From assembly GCF_001598295.1 (NCBI RefSeq), contig NZ_BCYR01000004.1:186001-250000 (forward strand): a DNA stretch of 64,000 bases, given 5' to 3'. A program made the position numbers and the translations under genes. Positions within the stretch are counted from its first letter, which is position 1, and every line of letters starts with the position of its first letter. Below the pieces are notes generated by a model, which did not search any database, was not told where the DNA came from, and was given only the letters and a program-made list of their open reading frames with translations. The DNA is from Klebsiella ornithinolytica NBRC 105727 = ATCC 31898. Its GTDB lineage: Bacteria; Pseudomonadota; Gammaproteobacteria; Enterobacterales; Enterobacteriaceae. Below, piece by piece: positions 41,196-50,239 of the stretch.

Positions 41196-42698
41196 ATGAA
41201 CGCCGAGGTAAGCCAGGAAATCCTTCGCACGGAAGGGCTTAGCAAGTTTTTCCCCGGCGTCAAAGCGCTGGATAATGTCAATTTCAGTCTGCGGCGCGGT
41301 GAAATCATGGCGCTGCTGGGCGAAAACGGGGCGGGTAAATCCACATTGATTAAAGCCCTCACCGGCGTGTACCACGCCGATCGCGGGGCGATCTGGCTGG
41401 AGGGGCAGGAAATATCGCCGAAAAATACCGCTCATGCCCAGCAACTGGGCATCGGGACGGTTTATCAGGAGGTTAACCTGCTGCCAAACATGTCGGTGGC
41501 GGACAATCTGTTCCTCGGACGTGAACCCCGTCGTTTTGGCCTGCTACGGCGCAAAGAGATGGAAAAGCGCGCCACCGCGCTGATGGCCTCCTACGGTTTT
41601 TCCCTCGACGTTCGCGAACCGCTGAACCGCTTTTCGGTAGCGATGCAGCAGATCGTCGCGATTTGTCGGGCCATCGACCTGTCGGCCAGAGTGCTGATCC
41701 TCGATGAACCGACCGCCAGTCTGGACACCCAGGAAGTGGAGATGCTCTTCACCCTGATGCGCCAGCTGCGCGACGATGGCGTCAGCCTGATTTTCGTTAC
41801 CCACTTCCTCGATCAGGTGTATGCCGTCAGCGACCGGATTACCGTTCTGCGCAACGGCGGTTTTGTCGGCTGCCGGGAAACCCGCGAATTGCCGCAGATC
41901 GAGTTAGTGAAGATGATGCTCGGCCGCGAGCTTGAGCACGATGCCCTGCATCGCGCGGGTCGTACTTTACTGAGCGACAAACCGGTCGCCGCCTTTGAGG
42001 GCTTTGGCAAGAAAGGCGTTATTGCGCCGTTTGACCTTCAGGTTCGTCCCGGCGAGATCGTCGGTCTGGCGGGACTGCTCGGATCCGGACGCACGGAAAC
42101 TGCCGAGGTTATTTTCGGCATCAAACCGGCAGACAGCGGCACCGCGTGGATCAAAGGTAAAGCGCAGGGGCTGCGTTCGCCGCACCAGGCGTCAAGTCTG
42201 GGCATCGGCTTCTGTCCTGAGGATCGTAAAACCGACGGGATTATTGCCGCGGCATCGGTGCGGGAAAATATAGTCCTGGCGCTGCAGGCGCAGCGCGGCT
42301 GGCTGCGGCCGATTCCGCGACGCGAGCAAAATGACATTGCCGATCGCTTTATCCGCCAGCTCGGTATTCGCACCCCCAGCGCCGAACAGCCGATCGAATT
42401 TCTCTCCGGCGGCAATCAGCAGAAGGTGCTGCTTTCCCGTTGGCTGCTGACCAAACCGCAGTTCCTGATCCTCGATGAGCCGACGCGCGGGATCGATGTT
42501 GGCGCCCATGCGGAGATCATCCGCCTGATCGAAACCCTGTGCGCCGATGGTCTGGCGCTGCTGGTCATCTCCTCGGAGCTGGAAGAGCTGGTGGGCTATG
42601 CCGATCGGGTGATTATTATGCGCGATCGTAAGCAGGTAGCGGAGATCCCGCTAGCCGAGCTTTCTGTCCCGGCGATCATGAACGCTATTGCGGCATAA
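41196..42698 (+). CDS. ytfR: YtfR, galactofuranose ABC transporter ATPase
   Basis: 500 residues with two ABC cassettes. In the first, Walker A is GENGAGKST and Walker B LILDEPTAS. In the second the Walker A is the degenerate GLLGSGRTE typical of sugar ATPases, with signature LSGGNQQK and LILDEPTRGIDVG. It powers uptake with YtfT and YjfF. The start is the ATG at 41196 (MNAEVSQEILRTEG), with AAGGTGAG upstream; the frame runs 36 codons further up without support. Confidence 0.96.
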   Translation: MNAEVSQEILRTEGLSKFFPGVKALDNVNFSLRRGEIMALLGENGAGKSTLIKALTGVYHADRGAIWLEGQEISPKNTAHAQQLGIGTVYQEVNLLPNMSVADNLFLGREPRRFGLLRRKEMEKRATALMASYGFSLDVREPLNRFSVAMQQIVAICRAIDLSARVLILDEPTASLDTQEVEMLFTLMRQLRDDGVSLIFVTHFLDQVYAVSDRITVLRNGGFVGCRETRELPQIELVKMMLGRELEHDALHRAGRTLLSDKPVAAFEGFGKKGVIAPFDLQVRPGEIVGLAGLLGSGRTETAEVIFGIKPADSGTAWIKGKAQGLRSPHQASSLGIGFCPEDRKTDGIIAAASVRENIVLALQAQRGWLRPIPRREQNDIADRFIRQLGIRTPSAEQPIEFLSGGNQQKVLLSRWLLTKPQFLILDEPTRGIDVGAHAEIIRLIETLCADGLALLVISSELEELVGYADRVIIMRDRKQVAEIPLAELSVPAIMNAIAA

Positions 42699-42708
42699 GG
42701 AGTAACCC

Positions 42709-43734
42709 ATGATGCCTCGATCAGTTCCACAAACCGGCCAGCCAAAGCGGCGCTTCAGCTGGCCGAAAGGTATGCCGCAAATTATCGCCCTGATCCTCGT
42801 GCTGGTGGTGGATAGCTTCGTGGCGCCGCACTTCTTTCAGATTGTGTTACAGGACGGGCGCCTGTTCGGCAGCCCGATTGATATTCTCAACCGCGCGGCG
42901 CCGGTGGCGCTGCTGGCGATAGGTATGACGCTGGTAATTGCTACCGGCGGAATCGATCTGTCGGTTGGCGCGGTGATGGCGATTGCCGGCGCGACAGCGG
43001 CCTCGATGACCGTTGCCGGACACAGTCTGCCGGTGGTGCTGCTGGCCTCCCTGGCGGCGGGGGCGCTGGCGGGCTTATGGAACGGTATTCTGGTCGCGAT
43101 CCTGAAGATCCAGCCTTTCGTGGCCACGCTGATTCTGATGGTTGCCGGGCGCGGCGTCGCGCAGCTGATTACCTCCGGGCAGATCGTGACCTTCGATTCA
43201 CCGCACCTGGCCTGGCTCGGGAGCGGTTCGCTGCTGCTGTTGCCGACACCGGTCCTGATCGCGGCCGCGACGCTGCTGCTGTTTTGGCTGTTCACCCGTA
43301 AAACGGCGCTGGGGATGTTTATCGAAGCGGTGGGGATCAACATTCGGGCAGCGAAAAACGCCGGCGTGAATACCCGGATTGTGGTGATGCTGGCCTATGT
43401 GCTGAGCGGTATCTGCGCGGCGATTGCCGGAATAATCGTGGCGGCAGACATTCGCGGTGCCGATGCCAATAACGCCGGGCTGTGGCTGGAGCTGGATGCC
43501 ATCCTGGCGGTGGTGATCGGCGGCGGATCGCTGATGGGCGGGCGCTTTAACCTGCTACTTTCGGTGGTCGGAGCCCTGATCATCCAGGGAATGAATACCG
43601 GGATCCTGCTGTCGGGCTTCCCGCCGGAGATGAATCAGGTGGTGAAGGCGGTGGTGGTTCTGTGCGTATTGATCGTCCAGTCGCCGCGCTTTATTGGCTT
43701 ACTGAAAGGAGTACGCGGCCATGATAAAACGTAA
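42709..43734 (+). CDS. ytfT: YtfT, galactofuranose ABC permease
   Basis: 341 residues of BPD_transp_2 family permease, about 8-10 transmembrane segments. The family block PVALLAIGMTLVIATGGIDLSVGAVMAIAGA is intact. It starts 10 bp after ytfR with AAGGAG ahead and overlaps yjfF by 14 bp. It forms the channel with YjfF. Confidence 0.95.
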   Translation: MMPRSVPQTGQPKRRFSWPKGMPQIIALILVLVVDSFVAPHFFQIVLQDGRLFGSPIDILNRAAPVALLAIGMTLVIATGGIDLSVGAVMAIAGATAASMTVAGHSLPVVLLASLAAGALAGLWNGILVAILKIQPFVATLILMVAGRGVAQLITSGQIVTFDSPHLAWLGSGSLLLLPTPVLIAAATLLLFWLFTRKTALGMFIEAVGINIRAAKNAGVNTRIVVMLAYVLSGICAAIAGIIVAADIRGADANNAGLWLELDAILAVVIGGGSLMGGRFNLLLSVVGALIIQGMNTGILLSGFPPEMNQVVKAVVVLCVLIVQSPRFIGLLKGVRGHDKT

Positions 43735-44719
43735 TTTACCGTTGATGATCACCCTGGCCGTCTTTGTGCTGGGCTATCTGTACTGCCTGACCCAGTTTCC
43801 CGGCTTTGCTTCGACGCGGGTTATCTGCAACATCCTGACTGACAACGCCTTTCTGGGCATCATTGCCGTCGGCATGACCTTCGTGATCCTCTCCGGCGGG
43901 ATCGATCTTTCGGTCGGATCGGTTATCGCCTTCACCGGCGTGTTTCTGGCGAAGGCCATTGGTGCCTGGGGCGTCGATCCGCTGCTGGCATTCCCGCTGG
44001 TGCTGGCGATGGGCTGCGGGTTTGGTGCGCTGATGGGCTGGCTGATCGATGCGCTGAAAATCCCGGCGTTTATTATTACCCTCGCCGGGATGTTCTTTCT
44101 GCGCGGCGTCAGCTATCTGGTGTCCGAAGAGTCGATTCCTATCGATCATCCGCTGTATGACACCCTGTCCGGGCTGGCGTGGACGATTCCCGGCGGCGGA
44201 CGTCTGAGCGCAATGGGGCTGCTGATGCTGCTGGTGGTGGTGGCGGGTATCTTTATGGCCCATCGCACCCGCTTCGGTAACCAGGTTTACGCCATCGGCG
44301 GTAGCGCGGTCTCGGCGAACCTGATGGGCATTTCGACCCGCAGTACGACCATTCGAATTTATATGCTGTCCACCGGGCTGGCGACGCTGGCGGGGATCGT
44401 GTTTTCTGTCTATACCCAGGCCGGGTATGCTCTCGCCGGCGTTGGCGTTGAGCTGGATGCGATCGCATCGGTGGTGATTGGCGGCACCCTGTTGAGCGGC
44501 GGCGTCGGGACGGTGCTGGGAACGTTGTTCGGGGTGGCGATTCAGGGGCTGATTCAGACCTACATTAACTTCGACGGCACCCTGAGCTCATGGTGGACAA
44601 AAATTGCCATCGGGATTTTGCTGTTTGTTTTTATCGCCTTGCAGCGTGGTCTGACGGTGCTGTGGGAAAACCGGCAGAACTCCCCGGTTACCCGGGTGAG
44701 CGGAACGGCGCATCGTTAG
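43721..44719 (+). CDS. yjfF: YjfF, galactofuranose ABC permease
   Basis: 332 residues, BPD_transp_2 family, paralogue of YtfT (FLGIIAVGMTFVILSGGIDLSVGSVIAFTGV). It is the second half of the membrane channel. Its start lies inside ytfT, so the two are likely translationally coupled. A CCCCTCCC/GGGAGGGG hairpin follows the stop. Confidence 0.95.
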   Translation: MIKRNLPLMITLAVFVLGYLYCLTQFPGFASTRVICNILTDNAFLGIIAVGMTFVILSGGIDLSVGSVIAFTGVFLAKAIGAWGVDPLLAFPLVLAMGCGFGALMGWLIDALKIPAFIITLAGMFFLRGVSYLVSEESIPIDHPLYDTLSGLAWTIPGGGRLSAMGLLMLLVVVAGIFMAHRTRFGNQVYAIGGSAVSANLMGISTRSTTIRIYMLSTGLATLAGIVFSVYTQAGYALAGVGVELDAIASVVIGGTLLSGGVGTVLGTLFGVAIQGLIQTYINFDGTLSSWWTKIAIGILLFVFIALQRGLTVLWENRQNSPVTRVSGTAHR

Positions 44720-44728
44720 CGGAAAACT

Positions 44729-44748
44729 CCCCTCCCGAACGGGAGGGG
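44729..44748. terminator. Hairpin between yjfF and fbp
   Basis: CCCCTCCC-GAAC-GGGAGGGG between convergent yjfF and fbp, 8 bp perfect stem. Leftward it runs into AGTTTTCC, rightward into AAGGG. A plausible bidirectional terminator. Confidence 0.65.
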
Positions 44749-44758
44749 AAGGGAGGCG

Positions 44759-45757
44759 TTACGCGTCCGGGAACTCTTTAATGAAGTTCTCGACGTCTTC
44801 AACCATATGGTTGTTGCCGACGAAGAAAGAACGACGCTGGTGCAGGCTGGTTGGGATGATATCGAGAATACGTTCTTTACCATCGCTGGCTTTACCGCCC
44901 GCCTGTTCCGCGAGGAACGCCATCGGGTTGCATTCGTACAGCAGGCGCAGCTTACCGTCCGGGTGGCTGGCGGTGCTCGGATACAGATAGATGCCGCCTT
45001 TCAGCAGGTTGCGGTGAAAATCCGCCACCAGCGAGCCGATATAGCGCGAGGTGTAGGGGCGCTGGGTTGCGCTATCTTCTTCCTGACAGAACTTGATGTA
45101 CTTCTTCACGCCCATCGGGAACTTGATGTAGTTACCTTCGTTAATGGAGTAGGTGTTGCCTTTCTCCGGGAAGCGCATGCGCTCCTGAGAGAGGCAGAAT
45201 ACGCCAAGAGAAGGATCGTAGGTGAAGGCATGTACGCCGCAGCCGGTTGTATAGACCAGCATGGTGGAAGAGCCGTAAACCACATAGCCTGCCGCGACTT
45301 GCTTGCTGCCCGGCTGCAGGAAATCTTCAACGGTGACCGGTGTTCCAACCGGAGTTATGCGACGGTAGATGGAGAAGATAGTCCCGACGGAGACGTTAAC
45401 GTCGATGTTAGAGGAGCCATCCAGAGGGTCCATGAGCACCACGTATTTCGCGTGTTCACAGCCTTCAAAGACGACGATCTCATCTTCTTCTTCGGAGGCA
45501 ATCCCTGCCACGATATCGCGCGCTCGCAGTGCAGCTTTCAATTTTTCATTGGCGAACAGGTCGAGTTTTTGCTGTACCTCACCCTGGACGTTTTCAGCAC
45601 CGCTGGCACCCAGGATATCGACCAGACCGGCCTTGTTGATATCGCGGTGGATGATCTTGGCGCCTAACTTTATCGCCGACAACAAAGCAGTAAGCTCGCC
45701 GGTTGCGTGGGAGAACTCGTGTTGCTTTTCGACAATAAATTCACCTAACGTTTTCAT
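44759..45757 (-). CDS. fbp: Fructose-1,6-bisphosphatase, class 1
   Basis: 332 residues, as in E. coli. Metal motifs are [35 protein letters not shown]; the substrate site ends in the C-terminal [21 protein letters not shown] block. It is the main gluconeogenic FBPase, inhibited by AMP. Divergent from mpl. Confidence 0.97.
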   Translation of the reverse strand: MKTLGEFIVEKQHEFSHATGELTALLSAIKLGAKIIHRDINKAGLVDILGASGAENVQGEVQQKLDLFANEKLKAALRARDIVAGIASEEEDEIVVFEGCEHAKYVVLMDPLDGSSNIDVNVSVGTIFSIYRRITPVGTPVTVEDFLQPGSKQVAAGYVVYGSSTMLVYTTGCGVHAFTYDPSLGVFCLSQERMRFPEKGNTYSINEGNYIKFPMGVKKYIKFCQEEDSATQRPYTSRYIGSLVADFHRNLLKGGIYLYPSTASHPDGKLRLLYECNPMAFLAEQAGGKASDGKERILDIIPTSLHQRRSFFVGNNHMVEDVENFIKEFPDA

Positions 45758-45932
45758 AACCCGTTCCCTGCATGTTTATGTGAAGTAAAACGAACGCAAC
45801 AATCTTAACAAAGAATAAAAAAAATACGCACAGGTGAATCGCGCCAGCAAAAAACGGATTCGCCTGAAATGCATTTCTCTGATGCCGTACATATGGGTAA
45901 AATGTGCCCCAGATTAAAAAGGGAAACGACGA

Positions 45933-47306
45933 ATGCGCATTCATATTTTAGGTATCTGTGGCACGTTTATGGGAGGACTGGCGATGCTGGCTCGTTCTCT
46001 CGGTCATGAGGTAACGGGGTCGGATGCTAACGTCTATCCGCCAATGAGTACCCTGCTGGAAAACCAGGGCATCGATTTGATTCAAGGCTATGATGCCAGC
46101 CAGCTGGAGCCCCGGCCGGACCTGGTGATCATCGGTAATGCAATGACCCGCGGCAATCCGTGCGTCGAAGCGGTACTGGAAAATAACATTCCGTATATGT
46201 CCGGCCCGCAGTGGCTGCATGATTTCGTCCTGCGCGATCGCTGGGTTCTGGCGGTTGCCGGTACCCACGGGAAAACCACCACCGCGGGAATGGCGACATG
46301 GATCCTTGAAGCCTGTGGCTATAAGCCTGGTTTCGTGATCGGCGGCGTACCGGGTAACTTCGATGTTTCCGCCCGTCTGGGCGACAGCCCGTTCTTCGTT
46401 ATCGAAGCCGATGAGTATGACTGTGCCTTCTTCGATAAACGTTCCAAATTTGTCCACTACTGCCCGCGTACGCTGATCCTCAATAACCTTGAATTCGATC
46501 ATGCGGATATCTTTGACGACCTGAAAGCGATTCAGAAACAGTTCCATCATCTGGTGCGAATTGTACCGGGTAAAGGCAAAATTATCCTGCCGGAAAACGA
46601 CATTAATCTGAAACAGACGATGGCGATGGGCTGCTGGAGCGAGCAGGAGCTGGTGGGCGAGCAGGGCCACTGGCAGGCGAAGAAACTCAACGCCGATGCT
46701 TCGCAGTGGGAAGTCTGGCTGGACGGCGAGAAAGCCGGGGAAGTGAAGTGGGATCTGGTCGGTGAACACAACATGCATAACGGCCTGATGGCGATTGCCG
46801 CGGCTCGTCATGTTGGCGTGCTGCCGGCCGATGCCGCCAATGCGCTGGGCGGTTTTATCAACGCACGTCGCCGCCTTGAGCTGCGCGGCGAAGCCAACGG
46901 CGTGACCGTGTATGACGATTTCGCCCATCATCCGACGGCGATCCTGGCGACGCTGCAGGCGCTGCGCGGTAAAGTCGGCGGAACCGCGCGAATCCTCGCG
47001 GTACTGGAGCCGCGCTCCAACACCATGAAAATGGGGGTGTGCAAAGACGATCTGGCGCCGTCCCTGGGCCGTGCCGACGAAGTGTTCCTGCTGCAGCCGC
47101 AGCACATTCCGTGGCAGGTTGCGGAAGTGGCGGACGCCTGCGTGCAGCCTGCGCACTGGAGCGCCGATGTCGATGTCCTGGCCGATATGGTGGTCAAAAC
47201 CGCGCACCCGGGCGATCATATTCTGGTGATGAGCAACGGTGGTTTTGGCGGCATTCATCAGAAGCTGCTCGATAAGCTGGCCAGCAAAGCCGCCGCAGCG
47301 GAATAA
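45933..47306 (+). CDS. mpl: Mpl, UDP-MurNAc:L-Ala-gamma-D-Glu-meso-DAP ligase
   Basis: 457 residues, Mur ligase family. The N-terminal Rossmann-like domain (MRIHILGICGTFMGGLAMLARSLGHEVTGSD), the ATP loop AVAGTHGKTTTAGM and the central Mur motifs (NNLEFDHADIF, GEHNMHNGLMAIAAA) are present. It reuses the tripeptide from cell-wall turnover by joining it to UDP-MurNAc. Confidence 0.97.
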   Translation: MRIHILGICGTFMGGLAMLARSLGHEVTGSDANVYPPMSTLLENQGIDLIQGYDASQLEPRPDLVIIGNAMTRGNPCVEAVLENNIPYMSGPQWLHDFVLRDRWVLAVAGTHGKTTTAGMATWILEACGYKPGFVIGGVPGNFDVSARLGDSPFFVIEADEYDCAFFDKRSKFVHYCPRTLILNNLEFDHADIFDDLKAIQKQFHHLVRIVPGKGKIILPENDINLKQTMAMGCWSEQELVGEQGHWQAKKLNADASQWEVWLDGEKAGEVKWDLVGEHNMHNGLMAIAAARHVGVLPADAANALGGFINARRRLELRGEANGVTVYDDFAHHPTAILATLQALRGKVGGTARILAVLEPRSNTMKMGVCKDDLAPSLGRADEVFLLQPQHIPWQVAEVADACVQPAHWSADVDVLADMVVKTAHPGDHILVMSNGGFGGIHQKLLDKLASKAAAAE

Positions 47307-47324
47307 CTGCGCGGCCTGTCCCGT

Positions 47325-47347
47325 TCTGCCCTCCGCGCGAGGGCAGA
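47325..47347 (+). terminator. Probable terminator of mpl
   Basis: TCTGCCCTC / GAGGGCAGA, a 9 bp perfect stem with CGCGC loop, followed by TCTCCTTTTG. The next gene starts 27 bp later, so it may be an attenuator. Confidence 0.6.
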
Positions 47348-47373
47348 TCTCCTTTTGTGACTCTGGATTTGTC

Positions 47374-47895
47374 ATGCTCACAGCGAAAAAAATCACCGCT
47401 ATCGACTCGGTTTATTTTTCTGCCGTTGATGCGCTGTACGTCAAAGCGTTTCCGTGGCATGAACAGCGAGAACCGGCGGCAAAGCAGCAGGCGCTGCGCG
47501 ATCCGCGCTATGCGCTGGAAGCGTGGTTTGACGGGGAACTCTTTATTGGCCTGAGCGGCTGCTGGCAGTTTAGCGGCTACAGCTATATTGAACATCTGGC
47601 GATTGACGATACGCTGCGCTCTCGCGGCTATGGCAAACGCCTGCTGGCCGGGATCCTTGAACGCGCGCCGTTGACCATTCTGGAAATCGACCCGTTAACC
47701 AGCGACATTGCCCATAAGCGGCTGCGTTTTTATGAAACGATGGGCTTTCGCGCCAGTTCGTGGTCGCATTCTCACCCGAGCTATCATGCCGGCATCGCCG
47801 ATCATGCATTGCTGGTGCTGGGCTACCCTCAGGCGGTTGATGAAGCGCAGTATCGGCGTTTTGCTGAGGATTTACGTCAGGTGGTGATGGCGTAG
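47374..47895 (+). CDS. GNAT-family N-acetyltransferase, substrate unknown
   Basis: 173 residues with a single GNAT domain; the acetyl-CoA loop is LAIDDTLRSRGYGKRLLAGIL at about 84-104 and the closing strand block KRLRFYETMGFRASSW. The substrate is not apparent. Not at this place in E. coli. The ATG at 47374 has only a weak ribosome site (GGAT), and the frame is open back into mpl, so the start is uncertain. Confidence 0.75.
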   Translation: MLTAKKITAIDSVYFSAVDALYVKAFPWHEQREPAAKQQALRDPRYALEAWFDGELFIGLSGCWQFSGYSYIEHLAIDDTLRSRGYGKRLLAGILERAPLTILEIDPLTSDIAHKRLRFYETMGFRASSWSHSHPSYHAGIADHALLVLGYPQAVDEAQYRRFAEDLRQVVMA

Positions 47896-47900
47896 GCAGG

Positions 47901-47938
47901 CTGCCCGGGTCCGACGCGTTGGCCGCAACCCGGGGCAT
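47901..47938. repeat. REP-like palindrome
   Basis: GCCCGGGT (47903-47910) and ACCCGGGGC (47928-47936) bracket a GC-rich loop, between the convergent GNAT and DUF4432 genes. It may stop transcription from both sides. Confidence 0.5.
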
Positions 47939-47953
47939 GCTTCAGGTGTTAAA

Positions 47954-49162
47954 TTACTCCTTCGCGATAGGCGTTTCGTCTTCTGCCACTTTGGTATCAC
48001 CCTGAATTGCGGCAATTTTCTTCTCAACGTCGGCAACCTGTTCGCTGCTGTGCAGCAGTGTATAGGTCAGGTCAAACTGCGTGCTGGCTCCTGGCTGAAG
48101 CTGTTTCACGCGTTTCTGTTCGCGCTCAATGGTGACCGGATAGGCATAGCTGGTGCCCGGCTCAATACCGGTGACGTAGCCCTGTTTTTCGCTGTCGGTG
48201 TTTTTCCACAGCGTCAGCACCGGTAGCTGGCGGGTATCAAACTGAATTGACGCCCCTTTATCTCCCGCCTTGTTAACCACCGCGGCCAGGGTCTGGTGGT
48301 TGTCATCCGCCAGCGGCTGAATATTGAATACCATCTCGTCGAACCCTTTGGTCGGCCCGGCGTAGGTTTGCCAGGTCTTCAGGCCCGCTTTGGCATAGTC
48401 GTTGAACGGACTGATGCTGGACATAGGTGCCAGAAAACGCGCTCCCTCTTCCAGAATCGGCGTACCGAAGTTGCTGTGATAAATGATCTGGTAATCATGC
48501 GGGTAATCCGCGTGGTTGGTTAAGACATCATGCAGGCTGAAGCTGTTGCTGCCGGGGACATAGCGCAGTTCGGTCATGGTCTGCAAATCGGCTTTTTTGA
48601 AGGTGCTCTCTTTCACCAGCCCGCGAATGCGGATCTCATACGGGGCGGTATCCGCCACTTCGACTTCCACCTGCGATGCCGGCGTATTCCCGGCTTTACC
48701 GTGCAGGGTATAAATTTGCCCGTCAGCAGCGACCGGGTGGCCGGTCCACTCATAGCCGCAGCGCACCATCATCTCATTGAAACCTTCCAGCCAGCCCAGC
48801 CCGTTCCGGCTTTCGAGGTTGATAAAGGCCGGATTGACGACCTCTTTCACCGGTGAATCCCAGCCCATTCGCGTGCCGAAACCTTCAATTTTCAGCAGGT
48901 TCATGCCCCGGGTCGGGCTGAGGGCGATAGTCAGGCCATCTTTACTGCGGATGACCAGAATTTTACTGCCTTCCTGTTTGCCGCCGTGGAGGACTTTTTG
49001 CTCAATGCTGAAATCGCGATCTTTTATCTTCAGCTGATCGCTTGTTATCTGCCAGTTTCCTTTGTCAGTGCCGCTTTCAGCGCTTGTCAGCACCCACGTT
49101 TTCGCCGCTACCTGACCGGAAATAAGCATGGAAATGGCCGTCAAAATCAGAGTTTTTTTCAT
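47954..49162 (-). CDS. Exported DUF4432 / aldose-1-epimerase-like protein
   Basis: 402 residues. A Sec signal peptide (MKKTLILTAISMLISGQVAA) is followed by a galactose-mutarotase-like beta-sandwich of the DUF4432 type (ALSPTRGMNLLKIEGFGTRMGWDSPVKEVVNPAFINLESRNGLGWLEGFNEMMVRCGYEW, LHGKAGNTPAS, YHSNFGTPILEEGARFLAP). The His in LHGK, the His in IYHSNFG and the Glu in TGIEPGTSYAYP are candidate catalytic residues by analogy with mutarotase. It is periplasmic, which is unusual for this fold. Substrate unknown. Absent at this place in E. coli K-12. Confidence 0.8.
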   Translation of the reverse strand: MKKTLILTAISMLISGQVAAKTWVLTSAESGTDKGNWQITSDQLKIKDRDFSIEQKVLHGGKQEGSKILVIRSKDGLTIALSPTRGMNLLKIEGFGTRMGWDSPVKEVVNPAFINLESRNGLGWLEGFNEMMVRCGYEWTGHPVAADGQIYTLHGKAGNTPASQVEVEVADTAPYEIRIRGLVKESTFKKADLQTMTELRYVPGSNSFSLHDVLTNHADYPHDYQIIYHSNFGTPILEEGARFLAPMSSISPFNDYAKAGLKTWQTYAGPTKGFDEMVFNIQPLADDNHQTLAAVVNKAGDKGASIQFDTRQLPVLTLWKNTDSEKQGYVTGIEPGTSYAYPVTIEREQKRVKQLQPGASTQFDLTYTLLHSSEQVADVEKKIAAIQGDTKVAEDETPIAKE

Positions 49163-49414
49163 TTTTCATCCCTTTTGCTGAATCGATTGTGTTTCCGATG
49201 AAGGAAATCTAATTGCAAGTGGCCGATTAAAACGTGAAGTGCCTCACCTGGTGAGTAAATGCGCATTTTTAAATTTTTAAATGCGATAAATATCGCTTTT
49301 TATAAGCAACATGAAATTAATTCGACTTTAAATATGTGAATTTAAGCATCATTAGCTTTAACGATTCAGCTTTTTGGGGAATGGTAAAAACCGGGCGAAC
49401 GCCAGGGCGGTAAT

Positions 49415-49456
49415 CAGGAAACAGGAAACAGGAAACAGGAATGAGGAATCAGGAAT
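49415..49456. repeat. Heptanucleotide microsatellite, six units
   Basis: CAGGAAA three times, then CAGGAAT, GAGGAAT, CAGGAAT, head to tail with no gaps (42 bp). It is intergenic, about 250 bp upstream of the DUF4432 start. Confidence 0.95.
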
Positions 49457-49488
49457 GAAGGTGAGGGCGCGCGTAGAGAGCGGATATT

Positions 49489-49569
49489 CCCGGCGAGGCT
49501 ATCGCTTGCCGGGCTACAGGTACAGCGTTATCCGGTAGCCCGGACAGGCGCAAAGCGCCGCCTCCGGGA
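49489..49569. repeat. Two REP palindromes (BIME-like)
   Basis: First unit about 49489-49513 (CCGGCGAGGCTATCGCTTGCCGG); second about 49536-49569 (TAGCCCGGACAGGCGC to GCCGCCTCCGGGA). They lie just past the darP stop and probably mark its 3' end. Confidence 0.8.
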
Positions 49570-49592
49570 AAATCTGGCGGGCAAACGCGGAG

Positions 49593-50144
49593 TTAGCTTT
49601 CGCCTTCAGCCAGTTCACGCAGATACTGGAAGATCAGGCGCGCGGATTTCGGCGGCTTGTTGCCTTCTTTCTCTTTTTTGGCGTTACGGATAAGCGAACG
49701 CAGCTGCTGACGATCGGCGTCAGGCCACAGGTTTAACACTTCCGGGACCGCATCATCACCCTCTTCAATCAGGCGATCGCGAATCATTTCCAGCTTATGG
49801 AACAGCGCAACCTGCTGGTTGTGACGGTTCTTCAGCTTGTCCAACGCCTGGCGAATCGGATCGACATCGCGGCTGCGCAGCATTTTACCAATCAGCTGCA
49901 TCTGGCGGCGGCGACCCTCTTTCTTGATACGTTGGGCGAGTTCAATGGCGTCGCGCAGGTCGCTATCGAGCGGGATTTTATCCAGCGCGTTTTTTCCCAG
50001 CTCAACCATTTCAGCGCCAAGACGCTTCAGTTCTTCCGCGTCACGTTTAATTTCACTTTTACTGACCCAGATAATTTCATCGTCTTCATCTTCAACGTCA
50101 TCACCGGGCACGTCGTCGAGCCAGTCATCGGGCTGCTTAGTCAT
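49593..50144 (-). CDS. darP: DarP (YjgA), ribosome biogenesis factor
   Basis: 183 residues, as in E. coli. A highly charged, mostly helical protein with an acidic N-terminus ([33 protein letters not shown]) and a basic C-terminal part. It associates with late 50S assembly intermediates near the peptidyl-transferase centre. Divergent from pmbA. The ATG at 50144 follows AGGAG. Confidence 0.95.
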   Translation of the reverse strand: MTKQPDDWLDDVPGDDVEDEDDEIIWVSKSEIKRDAEELKRLGAEMVELGKNALDKIPLDSDLRDAIELAQRIKKEGRRRQMQLIGKMLRSRDVDPIRQALDKLKNRHNQQVALFHKLEMIRDRLIEEGDDAVPEVLNLWPDADRQQLRSLIRNAKKEKEGNKPPKSARLIFQYLRELAEGES

Positions 50145-50239
50145 CTCAGGCTCCTTAAAAAAAGAGGCTAATGTTACCAGTTAAGGCGCGCACTGAAAAA
50201 CGGTTCTCTGTTAGACTTCACTTAACACCTTCCTACATT

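Larger units (their letters stand above)
49163..49592. other. Gene-free stretch with microsatellite and REP pair
   Basis: 430 bp. The first about 200 bp are A/T-rich and must carry the leftward promoter of the DUF4432 gene. Then come a 7 bp microsatellite (49415-49456) and two REP palindromes (49489-49569), ending at the darP stop. No coding potential seen. Confidence 0.6.

Noticed and set aside
44807-45667. 286-codon open frame antisense to fbp
   Set aside because: Shadow of fbp; no domain and no start signal.
45948-47396. 482-codon open frame antisense to mpl
   Set aside because: It mirrors the codon pattern of mpl, contains no recognisable domain and has no ribosome site; mpl itself is certain.
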